A stretch of 35,350 bases of DNA. It comes from JBEKTY01 sp049515555 (GTDB taxonomy: Bacteria > Planctomycetota > Planctomycetia > Pirellulales > Thermoguttaceae). Made by a program: the position numbers and the translations under genes. The notes beneath the pieces were generated by a model. That model ran no database searches and was not told the origin of the DNA. It was given only the letters and a program-made list of their open reading frames with translations. The stretch covers positions 1 through 35,350 of the forward strand of contig JBEKTY010000081.1 in assembly GCA_049515555.1 (NCBI GenBank). Reading direction: 5' to 3'. Of the stretch, positions 15,304-23,618 are shown one piece after another; the stretch's first letter is position 1; each line of letters starts with the position of its first letter.

Positions 15304-17294
15304 CTTTCATCCGGGCGAGTCGGGCTGATCGTCAGCGTGAGCGTGGCCTTCTCGACCGGCTCGGCCAGCTCGATTCCCAGCCGCGTGGGAATGCGGCCCC
15401 CGTGCAGGTCCTCGTGGATCTCCGTGGGCTCGATGCGGAAGGCGCGCCCGCCGGCGTCGATGCGGACCTCGATGGTTGCCGGCCCTCGGCCGATCTCGAG
15501 CCGGCCGGGCGTGACTTGCTTCCAGGGGGAGAAAGTAATCAGGGCCGTGCCCAGCGGTTTGGGACTGGCCAGCTCGATCTGGTCCGTTACGCGCAGGCTG
15601 CCCAGGCCGGCCCGCGCAAAGACCATCGTCCGCTCCAGCCGCTTGAGCTCCTTGACCGGATAGGCCGAGCGGAGGTCCATCGTAATCCGGTCGGCCCGGT
15701 CGCTGAAGTCGGTGGCGAGAATCTTGGCGCAGGCCTGGCGGCCGGGGCTCTGCAGGACACCGGCCACCCGCGGCACCGAATGGCCGAAGGAGTTAAGCAC
15801 GTTGCTGTCAAAACGATGGGCGCTGAAGGTGCGGGCCGTGTAGACCTCGGCGCCGGGATCGGCCAAGGGCGTGTCGCCGTCCAGGGCCACGATGAAGGAG
15901 CCGAGGTCGTTGTGGCCGTGGTTCTGGCCGTTGTCTCCGCCCTTGATGGCCACGCCCATGCCGGCCGGCCGCTCGGGCGACGGCCGGCAGACGAGCACGC
16001 CGTTGTCGGGGAACCAGTCGCGCAAGGCGGGTGCCCCGGCAAGCGGGACAGTCCCATTTTCGGCCTGTCCGGAGGGACAGGCGGACGAGAACTGGGACAG
16101 TCCCCGCAAATCATCCAGGCCGTAGACGCCCAGCTCGAAAAGGTTTCGGACCGAGCCGGCGGACGGTTTCGCGCCGTGTCGCGGGCTGGCGGCCCGCGTG
16201 CCGTCGCCCGGGCCCTTCGATGGCGGCGGCCGGCTGCCCGCGCCATCGGGCCCGTAGCGACGCTCCAAGAAGGCCGTTAGCCGCGGGTCCGGCCGGGTGT
16301 CGGGCGAGCAGTCGGCCAAGGCCGGATAAATGCCCGGCAGGATCTCCATGCGGAGGCCGAAGCGGGCAAGCTGCCGGACCTTGGGGTCGGCCATCAGGTC
16401 CACTTTTCCGCCGGTCGCCTGACGGATGGTCTCAGCCAGCAGCGTGTAATGGCCGAAGCCGTAGTTCCAGTAGCCCAGGCCCTCGACGCAATAGCCGTCG
16501 GGGGTGATGCCCGCCAGATAATTGCGGATGTACTTTTCGGCGGCGGCGATGAAGAATGCCCGGCGGTCAGGCGACTCGACTTGGGCCAGGGCGGCCCCGG
16601 TCACGCCGGCCAGGCACACCGCGTTCCAATTGTTCGTGCTGGTCAGCCACCACATGCGGGGCTTGCCCCGGGTTATCATGCCCGTGAAGGGGGTGAAGAT
16701 CCGCCGCTCCAGCTCGTCTTGGACGAGTTTGACCGTAGCCGGGCTGAGCCGGTCGCCAAGCCAGAAGGCGGCGGTTGCCAGGTTCCAGGCCACGGCGGCG
16801 GCCTGCAAGTCGATCTCCACCAGCGTGCCCCGGAAGTTGGCCAGGCCCCCGTCATGGGCCGGCATGACCCACGTCTTTTCACGGCACTGTTGGCGAATCG
16901 CCTCATCGAGGGCCGGCAGGAATCGGCCGCGGTTGTCGAGGCACTCGGCCAACACCAGTGTTACGAGCCGCCCATGCCGCTGGCCCAGCACGGCCTCGGC
17001 CCGCCGCCGATTGCCGGTGCGGGAGTAATCCAGGTAAAGGTCGTCGGTCAGTGCGGGGATCGGCTGGCGGAGCAGCCTTTCGGCATTGGCCACTGCGCCG
17101 GCCAGTCGCGGCGAGCGGGCGGCGGACTGCCAGGCATGGCGGTCGGCGATGGTCGGCCCGACGCCGCAGGGCCGCTCGGTCAGCAGGGCCGCCAGTTCCC
17201 GCACCCGCTGGGGATCGGGGGCCGTCGGCGCCGCTTGGGCCCGACTCACGATCAACGCAAACGCGATCCAGAACAGCACAGCACGCAACGTCAT
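15300..17294 (-). CDS. Secreted heparinase II/III-like polysaccharide lyase
   Basis: This 664-aa exported protein has an N-terminal signal peptide (LFWIAFALIVSRAQAA, cut about 22). An alpha-toroid domain follows, with GYWNYGFGHYTLLAE (about 284), the motif carrying the catalytic Tyr region of the family. The beta-sheet domain begins near NHGHNDLGSF, where heparinase II/III proteins have conserved His and Asn. The family cleaves uronate-containing polysaccharides such as heparin or alginate; substrate here is unknown. AAGGAG precedes ATG 17294 by about eight bases. A palindromic repeat (16043-16107) is inserted in frame and read as a QFSSACPSGQAENGTVPL-like stretch, and a Pro/Gly/Ser/Arg-rich linker lies just before it. 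The gene starts 21 bases after the phosphodiesterase and seems to be last in that operon. Confidence 0.85.
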   Translation of the reverse strand: MTLRAVLFWIAFALIVSRAQAAPTAPDPQRVRELAALLTERPCGVGPTIADRHAWQSAARSPRLAGAVANAERLLRQPIPALTDDLYLDYSRTGNRRRAEAVLGQRHGRLVTLVLAECLDNRGRFLPALDEAIRQQCREKTWVMPAHDGGLANFRGTLVEIDLQAAAVAWNLATAAFWLGDRLSPATVKLVQDELERRIFTPFTGMITRGKPRMWWLTSTNNWNAVCLAGVTGAALAQVESPDRRAFFIAAAEKYIRNYLAGITPDGYCVEGLGYWNYGFGHYTLLAETIRQATGGKVDLMADPKVRQLARFGLRMEILPGIYPALADCSPDTRPDPRLTAFLERRYGPDGAGSRPPPSKGPGDGTRAASPRHGAKPSAGSVRNLFELGVYGLDDLRGLSQFSSACPSGQAENGTVPLAGAPALRDWFPDNGVLVCRPSPERPAGMGVAIKGGDNGQNHGHNDLGSFIVALDGDTPLADPGAEVYTARTFSAHRFDSNVLNSFGHSVPRVAGVLQSPGRQACAKILATDFSDRADRITMDLRSAYPVKELKRLERTMVFARAGLGSLRVTDQIELASPKPLGTALITFSPWKQVTPGRLEIGRGPATIEVRIDAGGRAFRIEPTEIHEDLHGGRIPTRLGIELAEPVEKATLTLTISPTRPDER
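16043..16107. repeat. Palindromic mobile repeat inside the heparinase-like gene
   Basis: The left arm GCGGGACAGTCCCATTTTCG and right arm ending CTGGGACAGTCCCCGC flank an inner stem CCTGTCCGGAGGGACAGG. It is related to the element in the PerR-type gene (621-664) and leaves the reading frame open. Confidence 0.8.
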
Positions 17295-17315
17295 GGCCGA
17301 AACTCCTTGGCAGGG

Positions 17316-18644
17316 TCACAGGCTAATTGTCACGCCGAACTGCGCCAGCACGATGGCCAGCACGTCGGTGTCGGCCAGTGCATCGGTCGGGGGCAGGATC
17401 GGCCGCGAGGCGAGCATCACGGTCCGCTGGCTGGCATCGACGGCCGGCGCGCCATGCGAGCCCCGCACCAGCGTGGCGTCTAGGGGGATGCCCCGGCCGG
17501 CCGGGTCCAGGTACAGTTCCACCGGATCGTAGCCCGGCTTGCGATGAATATCAACCGTGCGGGCCAGGGCCGGGGCCCGGTCGTCGGAAAGCCACCAGTA
17601 GTACGCCTGCCAACTGTCGGGCGTGGAGACGAGGATCACTTCGCCGCTGCGGGGATGATCCAGGGCGTAGCGGCCGCGCTGCGGGCCGACGAGCACCTCG
17701 GCGATGCCTTCCCGGCCGCGGAACAACTCGGCTACCCGCTCGGCCAACTGCCAGTCGCCGCCGGCCACGAAGATGTGCGAGTGCTGATGGTCGGCCAGGG
17801 CCCAGGCCCGGCTGGCCGCCAGATCGAGCTGCTCGCCCGCAGGCCCTTCGCAAACGGCCAGCAGTCCGGCCTGGCGGAGCACGCGGTTGGGATAGCTGAC
17901 GTGCCGCACGGGGGTGATGGCATATTCACCGGCGGCGAGCCAGAGCAGCCGCGGGCCGTAGATCTCGGCCAGGGCGGCGTGCAGCCGGCCCAACAGGTCG
18001 TCCAATTCGGTTACCGCCTGTGCGGCGGCGGGGCTGTCGGGGCCGCTCCGCTGGGCCGCGTAGTCCAGGTGCGGCAGATAGATCCAGAAGAAATCCGGCC
18101 GCCATCGCCGCGCCGCCGCCACGGCCGAGGCCGCAATCCACGCGCTGGAGCCGATGCCGGCCGCCGGGCCCCAATAATTCCGCAGCGGGAAGTCGCCCAA
18201 CTCCTCACGCAACTCGCCGTACATCGCCAGCGGCCGCGTGTAGCACCACAGCGACTCGGAACCGTCGGGGTTGTGGATCGGTTTGGGCGTGCACACGTAG
18301 TCGGCCTCGCAGCCCACGCTGTGCATGCCGAACCAGACGGCCGAAGTCGGCCCGCCCTCGATGTGCGACAGCAGGTCCCAAATCTGCGGCCGGTCGATGC
18401 AATCGTTGGGCGCAGTCCACATCTCGACCCGCTGCGACTCCCGCCAATACAAACCGTTGGCCACGATCCCATGGTCGGCCGGCAGCCGGCCCGTGGTCAT
18501 GTTGGCCTGCACCGGGCAGGTGACGCAGGGAAAACTGGGCACCAGTTCGGCAATCTGTCCCTCGGCGGTCATCTCCCGCAGGCAGGGCATTACGGCCACG
18601 TCTTTCTCGCGCAGGCCGGGAATCGACAGCAGAATGAGCGGCAT
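17316..18644 (-). CDS. NPP/alkaline-phosphatase-like phosphodiesterase (EboF-like)
   Basis: This 442-aa protein belongs to the nucleotide pyrophosphatase/phosphodiesterase fold group. It keeps the PSFPCVTCPVQANMTTGRLP region with the likely nucleophile T42, and DHGIVANG. Other expected metal ligands look altered: the first-strand Asp is replaced (LILLSIPGL), the region YLPHLDYAAQRSG keeps Asp but has Gln for the second His, and the usual DHG is AGEY. A late HQHSHIF motif is present. There is no signal peptide, so it is probably cytosolic. Its place between the TIM-barrel gene and the heparinase gene, in a run with UbiA and opposite an EboB-type gene, suggests the EboF role. The ATG has no SD and lies behind a C-rich repeat leader. 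Confidence 0.8.
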   Translation of the reverse strand: MPLILLSIPGLREKDVAVMPCLREMTAEGQIAELVPSFPCVTCPVQANMTTGRLPADHGIVANGLYWRESQRVEMWTAPNDCIDRPQIWDLLSHIEGGPTSAVWFGMHSVGCEADYVCTPKPIHNPDGSESLWCYTRPLAMYGELREELGDFPLRNYWGPAAGIGSSAWIAASAVAAARRWRPDFFWIYLPHLDYAAQRSGPDSPAAAQAVTELDDLLGRLHAALAEIYGPRLLWLAAGEYAITPVRHVSYPNRVLRQAGLLAVCEGPAGEQLDLAASRAWALADHQHSHIFVAGGDWQLAERVAELFRGREGIAEVLVGPQRGRYALDHPRSGEVILVSTPDSWQAYYWWLSDDRAPALARTVDIHRKPGYDPVELYLDPAGRGIPLDATLVRGSHGAPAVDASQRTVMLASRPILPPTDALADTDVLAIVLAQFGVTISL

Positions 18645-18713
18645 GGGGGGATGAGGGGCGAGGGGCGAGGGATTAGGGGTGAGGGATCAGGGATTGGGGA
18701 TTAGGGATTGGGC
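18645..18713. repeat. Degenerate G-rich repeat tract before the EboF-like start
   Basis: Units such as GAGGGGC, GAGGGATTA and GGGGATTA follow one another on the plus strand. On the coding (minus) strand the leader is therefore C/T-rich and lacks an SD. It is related in style to 21522-21568 and 28553-28670. Confidence 0.7.
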
Positions 18714-19561
18714 TTTGCCATGTCGCTTGCGGTTTCGCCGATGATTGCCGAGAGGAATTCAAACGCCCGGCGGGCGGCCGCGGGGGCCTCGTGACTATGC
18801 CGGCTGAGCTCGACGTGGACGCCGCCGGAATATCCCGCCGCGGCCAACGCCCGCAGGATGGGGGGGAAGTCGATCTCGCCTTCGCCGAACATCAGGTGCT
18901 CGTGGACCCCGATGCGCATGTCCTCCAGGTGCACGTTGGCCAGCCGAGGGGCCCAGCGGCCGATGACCGCGGCGATTGGGCCCTCACGCTGGCAGTGCAG
19001 ATGGCCGACGTCCAGGGTCAGCCGCAACGGAACGGACCCCAGCCGCTCGAGCAACTCCTCCCACGCCCGCATCGTGTCGATGACCATGCCGGGCTCCGGC
19101 TCGAGGGCCACCGTCACCTGCCGCTCGGCCGCGTGCTCGAGCACCTGAGCGAGCCCCTCGACGAGCCAGTCCATGGCCCGGTCCCGTGGCGTTTCACGCA
19201 GCACGCCGGACCACAGCGACACGCAGTCGCTGCCCAACTCGGCGGCCTGGTCGATGGCGTACTTGTAGAAATCGATTCGCCGCACCCGGCCGAGGAGGTC
19301 GGCCGTGACGAGCGTCGGCTCGTGCTTGGTCCACGGATCGAGGAGGAAGCGGGCCCCGGTCTCGATCACCGACCGCATACCGAGATCGTCCAGCAGATGT
19401 CGGAGCCGCCGGCTCCGCTGCCGGCCGTAACCGCCGTAGGGCGGCAGGGCCGTGTGATCGATGGTAATCGCCACGCTGCGATAGCCCACCTCGGCCAGCA
19501 GGGCCACGGCGTCGAACAGCTCGTGGTGGGCCATTCCGTTGGTGTTGTAGCCGAGGAGCAT
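18701..19561 (-). CDS. TIM-barrel sugar phosphate isomerase/epimerase-like (ebo locus, 1)
   Basis: The 286-aa protein has the xylose-isomerase-like TIM-barrel fold. The four expected metal ligands are seen as E154 (ALEPEPG), D184 (LTLDVGH), H211 (NVHLED) and E251 (HVELSRHSH). It may isomerise or epimerise a sugar or related polyol; the substrate is unknown. The start ATG at 19561 directly abuts the TAA of the UbiA gene (19564-19562), which implies translational coupling. It corresponds in role to the EboE type of TIM barrel in cyanobacterial ebo loci, but it is shorter than EboE, so the symbol is withheld. Its last codons run to 18701, close to the G-rich tract in front of the phosphodiesterase. 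Confidence 0.85.
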   Translation of the reverse strand: MLLGYNTNGMAHHELFDAVALLAEVGYRSVAITIDHTALPPYGGYGRQRSRRLRHLLDDLGMRSVIETGARFLLDPWTKHEPTLVTADLLGRVRRIDFYKYAIDQAAELGSDCVSLWSGVLRETPRDRAMDWLVEGLAQVLEHAAERQVTVALEPEPGMVIDTMRAWEELLERLGSVPLRLTLDVGHLHCQREGPIAAVIGRWAPRLANVHLEDMRIGVHEHLMFGEGEIDFPPILRALAAAGYSGGVHVELSRHSHEAPAAARRAFEFLSAIIGETASDMAKPNP

Positions 19562-20587
19562 TTAGGTGCTTTCGATCCAGCGGCCCAGCAGGCCGGCCGG
19601 CACGAGCAGGCAGAGGATCAGGAGGGCCCAAAACGGTCCGCAACCGGCGTAGCAGGCCGCCGCGTCGAGGAAGATCAAGGAAAGGATGGCCTGGGCGACG
19701 GCGGTGCGGACCCGGCCGGGCACAGGCGAGGCGACGGCCCACAGGCACCGCCGGCAAGTAATCGCGCCCAGCACGCCGACGAGCAGATACCACCAGCCGG
19801 GCTCCTGCTGGATCGCCCGGAGGATATTGTCGGTCCAGCGGGGCAGCCAGGCCAGCAGGCCCACGCCGGCCATCATTACCGCGGTGGCGGCGGCGAGCTG
19901 CGCTCGGGCGCTGCGCCCGTGCTCGCGCCGTGCGAACCAGGTGATGCCCGCCGCGTAGACCCCGATGGCGGCGGCGATCAGCCAATGTTCGCTCGCCAGC
20001 GGGGTGCGGAGCACGCTCATGCCCAACAGCACGTTGAGCATGCGGCAGGCCCCCAGGGCCAACGGCCCGGCCACGGTCGGCTTCAACAGGGCGTCGTACA
20101 GCACAATGGTCAGGGCCAACGCTCCGGCGACTATCGCCGGGCGAAGGGCGACCAGCGCGTCGGCGGCCGCCGCCGGCCGATGGCGATACAGCAGCAGGGC
20201 CACGCCACAGGGCAACGCGGTGCCCGCCAGCAGCGATTCCCAGCCGATCCAGCGGGCCGCGCGGAGCGAGACCCGGCCGGAAGGCAGCGGCCGCTGGGGC
20301 CGCTCGCGGCGGTCGCGCTCCAGGTCGAACACGTCGTTCAGGACCACGCCGGCGGCGTACAGCAGGGCCGAGGCGACGGCCAGCACGGCCAGCACCCAGG
20401 CCCCGATAGGACGCAAGTTGATCGGCGGCGGGTCCCAGGCCCAACTGGCGCGGACGAACAGAAAGCCCATCGCCACGTCGGCCATGGCAGTGAAGAGATT
20501 GGGCAGCCGCAGCAGTTGCAGATACGCGGCCCACGCTGCAGCGCCGGCCCCCGAGCTTTGAACATTAAATCCTGTGTTCACCGTCAC
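19562..20587 (-). CDS. eboC: UbiA-family prenyltransferase (EboC-like)
   Basis: This 341-aa integral membrane enzyme has about eight to nine helices. The first Asp-rich prenyl-diphosphate/Mg motif is NDVFDLERD (84-92), followed by RPLPSG. The second conserved region is YDALLKP (164-170) followed by GPLALGACRMLNVLLG, a form I associate with EboC-like UbiA proteins. It would transfer an isoprenoid from a diphosphate to an unknown acceptor. The start is GTG 20587; GTG at 20581 behind AGGGGG is an alternative. The gene follows the second TIM-barrel gene on the same strand after a 76-bp gap with a hairpin, and abuts the first TIM-barrel gene with no gap. Confidence 0.9.
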   Translation of the reverse strand: MTVNTGFNVQSSGAGAAAWAAYLQLLRLPNLFTAMADVAMGFLFVRASWAWDPPPINLRPIGAWVLAVLAVASALLYAAGVVLNDVFDLERDRRERPQRPLPSGRVSLRAARWIGWESLLAGTALPCGVALLLYRHRPAAAADALVALRPAIVAGALALTIVLYDALLKPTVAGPLALGACRMLNVLLGMSVLRTPLASEHWLIAAAIGVYAAGITWFARREHGRSARAQLAAATAVMMAGVGLLAWLPRWTDNILRAIQQEPGWWYLLVGVLGAITCRRCLWAVASPVPGRVRTAVAQAILSLIFLDAAACYAGCGPFWALLILCLLVPAGLLGRWIEST

Positions 20588-20598
20588 CCCCTGCGTAT

Positions 20599-20659
20599 GT
20601 ATTCCTCACGCTCCGCGTGAGGTTCGGTCGTACGGCCTCTCGCGGAGCGAGAGGAATAC
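20599..20659. repeat. Hairpin repeat GTATTCCTC...GAGGAATAC
   Basis: GTATTCCTCACGCTCCGCGT... pairs with ...CTCGCGGAGCGAGAGGAATAC. The palindrome fills the gap between the second TIM-barrel gene and the UbiA gene. It could modulate read-through within the operon. Confidence 0.7.
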
Positions 20660-20663
20660 GACA

Positions 20664-21521
20664 TCAAGCCTTTATTCCTGAACCCTGGATGATCTGCTGG
20701 AGGAACTGTCGCGCCTCGCGGCCGGCCTGGTCGGGGTCGTCGAGGTAGGGATAGAGCTCGACGGTGAGCCAACCCTGGTAGCCGCTGTTGGCAATTTCCC
20801 GCAAAACGGCCGGGAAGTCAATCGCCCCCCGGCCGGGAATCAGGTGCCGATGCTCCCGGTCGCCGGCGATGTCTTCCAGGTGATAGTGCTTGACGTGGGC
20901 GGCCATTTGCGGGATCCAGTGCTGCGGGTCCTGGCCCACGCAGAAGGCATGGCCGATGTCGAAGTTCAGCCCCAGCCAGGGCGAATCCACCCGGGCGGCG
21001 AAGTCGAGGTACTGCTCGAAGCGATCGATCAAAAGTCCCGGCTCCGGCTCGACCAGCAGATAGACTTCGAGCCGCTCGGCCAGCTCGACGCAGGGCATGA
21101 TCTCTTCGTAGAACACATCCAGGGCGGCCTGCCGGGAGCGGCCCGGCTCGAGCGGTCCGCCGGGCTCGGTCTGGATCGACGGCCCGCCCAACTCCTTGGC
21201 CAGTTGCAGGGCCCGCTTGGTGTGCTCGCAGCGGATGGCGCGATAGTGCGGATCGGGCTCGATCCACGACGGATACCAGTAGGGCTGCCGCGGATCGGCC
21301 ACGGCGTGCATCATGAAGGCGTTGACGTTGGCGATCGCCAGGCCGTGGCGGTCCAGGCATTGGCGGATCGCCCGGCGGCGCTGGGGGAGCAGCCCGGCCG
21401 GCCAGGCGTGCGGCACGTCGGCCAGCAACTCCAGGCCGGCATAGCCCAGCGCAGCGATCCGCGCGGCGGCCTCCTCGATCGGAAAACGGAGATAGGCGTT
21501 GGAGCTGTAGGCGAGACGCAT
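20664..21521 (-). CDS. TIM-barrel sugar phosphate isomerase/epimerase-like (ebo locus, 2)
   Basis: This second xylose-isomerase-like TIM barrel is 285 aa, with metal ligands E158 (LVEPEPG), D188 (LNFDIGH), H214 (HYHLED) and E255 (TVELYPY). It is the first gene of the minus-strand run 21521 to 15300. It shares the fold and ligand order with the gene at 18701 but is clearly diverged, so it is probably not a recent duplicate. The substrate is unknown. The ATG at 21521 has no SD and follows a C-rich octamer leader. Cyanobacterial ebo loci carry a dehydroquinate-synthase-like EboD and one TIM barrel, so a second TIM barrel here is unusual. Confidence 0.88.
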   Translation of the reverse strand: MRLAYSSNAYLRFPIEEAAARIAALGYAGLELLADVPHAWPAGLLPQRRRAIRQCLDRHGLAIANVNAFMMHAVADPRQPYWYPSWIEPDPHYRAIRCEHTKRALQLAKELGGPSIQTEPGGPLEPGRSRQAALDVFYEEIMPCVELAERLEVYLLVEPEPGLLIDRFEQYLDFAARVDSPWLGLNFDIGHAFCVGQDPQHWIPQMAAHVKHYHLEDIAGDREHRHLIPGRGAIDFPAVLREIANSGYQGWLTVELYPYLDDPDQAGREARQFLQQIIQGSGIKA

Positions 21522-21568
21522 GAGGGGTTGAGGGGTTGAGGGGTTGAGGGGATTAGGGGCTTGGGGAT
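21522..21568. repeat. Octamer (GAGGGGTT)n array before the second TIM-barrel start
   Basis: Three perfect GAGGGGTT units followed by degenerate ones (GAGGGGAT, TAGGGGCT) begin one base from the ATG. The coding strand is C-rich here. The rest of the gap to 22014 shows no convincing gene. Confidence 0.85.
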
Positions 21569-22014
21569 CTGCGGGCTGGGTTTGGAGATTAGCCCATCAT
21601 TGTACAGGCTTGGACCCGGATGGGCCAACGAGCAAGCGTTCACTGGTGTGACTGGGAATCACCAGGGGGCCACGGATATCACGGAGAAAGAAGAGGGGGA
21701 ACGCCGTCGGGGGCCTGACGGCAGCAGCGAAGGTGGCGAGGCGCCGCAGGGATCGGCTTGAACCGAGTCCAACAGGAGCTGAAAGACCGCGCGGCCCTGC
21801 TGGGCACGGGTACGCATGTCGCGCTCCCGAAACAAGATCAACGCCAGCCTCGGCGGACCGGATTCTTGGAAAATTCTTGGGGGGGGCGGGGCACTTGACA
21901 AAGCCAAAAGCCGTGACCAAGATCGTATTTGTTGGGCTACCGCAGTGGGGTTCCGGTGCCCGAAACAACGGAACGGTAAGAACCCGTTGAACGGTTACGG
22001 CCTGTGGAACTGGT

Positions 22015-22158
22015 GTGACGCAGTGCTCGCATTGCGAAGCCGTGGGAACATACAAAGTCACGATGCAACAGGGCGGCCAAGTGATTAGCTGCCAGCAGTG
22101 TCGCAGGAATTTCGCGGCGGAGGTGTGCCAGGGGCAGTTTAGTGGCAAGAGTCGTTAA
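22015..22158 (+). CDS. Possible small zinc-ribbon protein
   Basis: A 47-aa frame opens at GTG 22015 (an in-frame TGA at 21988 blocks longer versions) and ends at TAA 22156-22158. It contains two CxxC pairs, CSHC at residues 4-7 and CQQC at about 25-28, separated by a short hydrophilic beta-like stretch, which is the spacing of a zinc ribbon. The tail is RNFAAEVCQGQFSGKSR. It lies alone in a lower-G+C accessory stretch with no clear SD. It might be a complete small protein or the surviving end of a larger gene. No function is inferred beyond metal binding. Confidence 0.45.
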   Translation: MTQCSHCEAVGTYKVTMQQGGQVISCQQCRRNFAAEVCQGQFSGKSR

Positions 22159-22253
22159 ACGATGTTCGACGGTTCATTGCTGTCGGTACGCGCGGACGCG
22201 CTATGCAAATCCGCAAGCGAGACTTGTGGCTAGCCTACCCACGGCGAGTAAAG

Positions 22254-22322
22254 GCGGACACCCATATACTGGACAAGATGCGATGCATCTCTTCACTAGA
22301 CTGCACATTATGGGTGTCCCGT
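22254..22322. repeat. Inverted repeat GGACACCCATA...TATGGGTGTCC
   Basis: The arms pair across about 45 bases (GCGGACACCCATATA / ATTATGGGTGTCCCG). It sits in the 22159-22445 gap, in which no gene is seen. Confidence 0.6.
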
Positions 22323-22445
22323 TTATCTCTCTGGTCGCACGTGTCCCTCGGGACGAGAATTGAAGAAGCCCTCACGCGCAAACTCGATGGCTGACCGATA
22401 GCGCTTTTCACGGCCCAGTGGGCAAAACGATATAGGACAGCAGTA

Positions 22446-22694
22446 ATGAATCGGAAGTTCACAAAAGAGACGGCCGCCTTCTCCGCCCGCAGTAAAGACG
22501 GGACGGAATACACGATCCTTGAGTTCACCGATTTTGTGGAAATCTGTACGCGCGGAGGGTGCGAGGTACAACCAGAGGCGAGGAGGCTGAGAACCTCAAA
22601 AGGGGAACACGTAAACCCAGTCGAGAAAGGCAAGTATCGGATCGTCGGCCTGGTGGCGATTGACCTTGTTTCGGACGATCCAAACGCCCCGTGA
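22446..22694 (+). CDS. Small conserved hypothetical protein
   Basis: The 82-aa product is rich in charged residues and beta-like. The order RSKDGTEYTILEF, then VQPEARRLRTSKGEHVN, then KGKYRIVG matches a widespread small-protein pattern in which a query-like start (R-x-x-DG-x-x-x-T-I) is followed by a G-x-x-V-N-x-x-x-x-G-x-Y motif. I recall that pattern but cannot give it a function. The start follows GGACAGCAGTA with no strong SD. It lies 74 bases upstream of the PDZ gene on the same strand. Confidence 0.55.
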   Translation: MNRKFTKETAAFSARSKDGTEYTILEFTDFVEICTRGGCEVQPEARRLRTSKGEHVNPVEKGKYRIVGLVAIDLVSDDPNAP

Positions 22695-22768
22695 GACGAC
22701 GGCAAAGGCGTACGGATTCAAGGCCGCGGACCAATAACGCGGGACAGAGCGCGGAAGGAGGGGGGGCG

Positions 22769-23578
22769 ATGCGACGTAGCGCTTTCCAATTGGCTGTATG
22801 CGTTATCTCGGTGCTCATCGGATATCGTTTGGATGCGGGAGAGCCAGAGAAGCCCGACGACCGGCCGGCTGTCGGGGCGGCCATAGGCCCAATGCGCGAA
22901 GCAATGCCGATTCTGAAAAAGAACAAGTTTCCGATGCCTCCCGTGCGCAATGGGGTTTGCGTAACGGCCGTGAACCCTGGCAGTCCGGCCAATCTCGGCG
23001 GCATCCACAGCCTAGACATCATCACCAAGATTGACGATACTCCTATTTCCAACGAGGAAGGATATCGTAAGGCCATAGGTGCACTTTCCGTTGGTGAGCC
23101 AGTTAAAGTTTACCTACTGTCGCTGACAACGAAACCGAAGATACGATGGGTCGCAAAGACAATCATCGTAACGCCGACCACGATCGCCGAACTGCGAAAA
23201 GCGATCGATGCTTGGTGTCCGCTTGAAATCGTTGCCGTGGGCGTTCGCCGCAATGTGATTGGCGTGCCAGAAGTGTCCGTTCGTCTTAAGAACCCCTCAC
23301 CGTCCGACGCGGTTGCCGTCGAGGTCAGCGTGGAGTGTTGGAATCGCTTTGACGAGAAAGTGATGGACTGGGGTGGAAAGACACACATCTTTTCGGGGCT
23401 GGGACAAACGACAATCAAGGAACACGAAGAGGGAAGCATGTCCTGGCAACTTGTCGGTCATGAGAACACCGCCAAGGTGCGAGTGACGCTGACACGGGTC
23501 AAGTTGGCGAGCGGACGGGAGTGGAAGGCCGACAAAGACAAGAGTGCGCCGACGCGGCGCGCGGAGATCCAGAACTAA
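22769..23578 (+). CDS. Exported PDZ-domain protein
   Basis: The 269-aa product starts at ATG 22769 behind GGAAGGAGG. An N-terminal signal peptide (RRSAFQLAVCVISVLIGYRL) is cut about residue 23. A PDZ domain spans about 60-117, with the GVCVTAVNPGSPANLGGI loop typical of HtrA/RseP-type PDZs and the DIITKIDDTPI strand. A beta-rich C-terminal domain (about 140-255) resembles no family I know. No serine-protease or metalloprotease motif is present, so it is not a protease itself and may bind peptide tails in the periplasm. Its base composition is lower in G+C than the core genes, and it lies in the accessory stretch. Confidence 0.8.
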   Translation: MRRSAFQLAVCVISVLIGYRLDAGEPEKPDDRPAVGAAIGPMREAMPILKKNKFPMPPVRNGVCVTAVNPGSPANLGGIHSLDIITKIDDTPISNEEGYRKAIGALSVGEPVKVYLLSLTTKPKIRWVAKTIIVTPTTIAELRKAIDAWCPLEIVAVGVRRNVIGVPEVSVRLKNPSPSDAVAVEVSVECWNRFDEKVMDWGGKTHIFSGLGQTTIKEHEEGSMSWQLVGHENTAKVRVTLTRVKLASGREWKADKDKSAPTRRAEIQN

Positions 23579-23618
23579 GCCCGCGTCCAGAAATAAGCTA
23601 CGGCAAGTTCCGGGCAAG

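Noticed and set aside
21659..21907. 82-codon minus-strand ORF
   Set aside because: Low-complexity Pro/Ser/Arg sequence ending in a phrase typical of translated dispersed repeats; no start signal and no family features.
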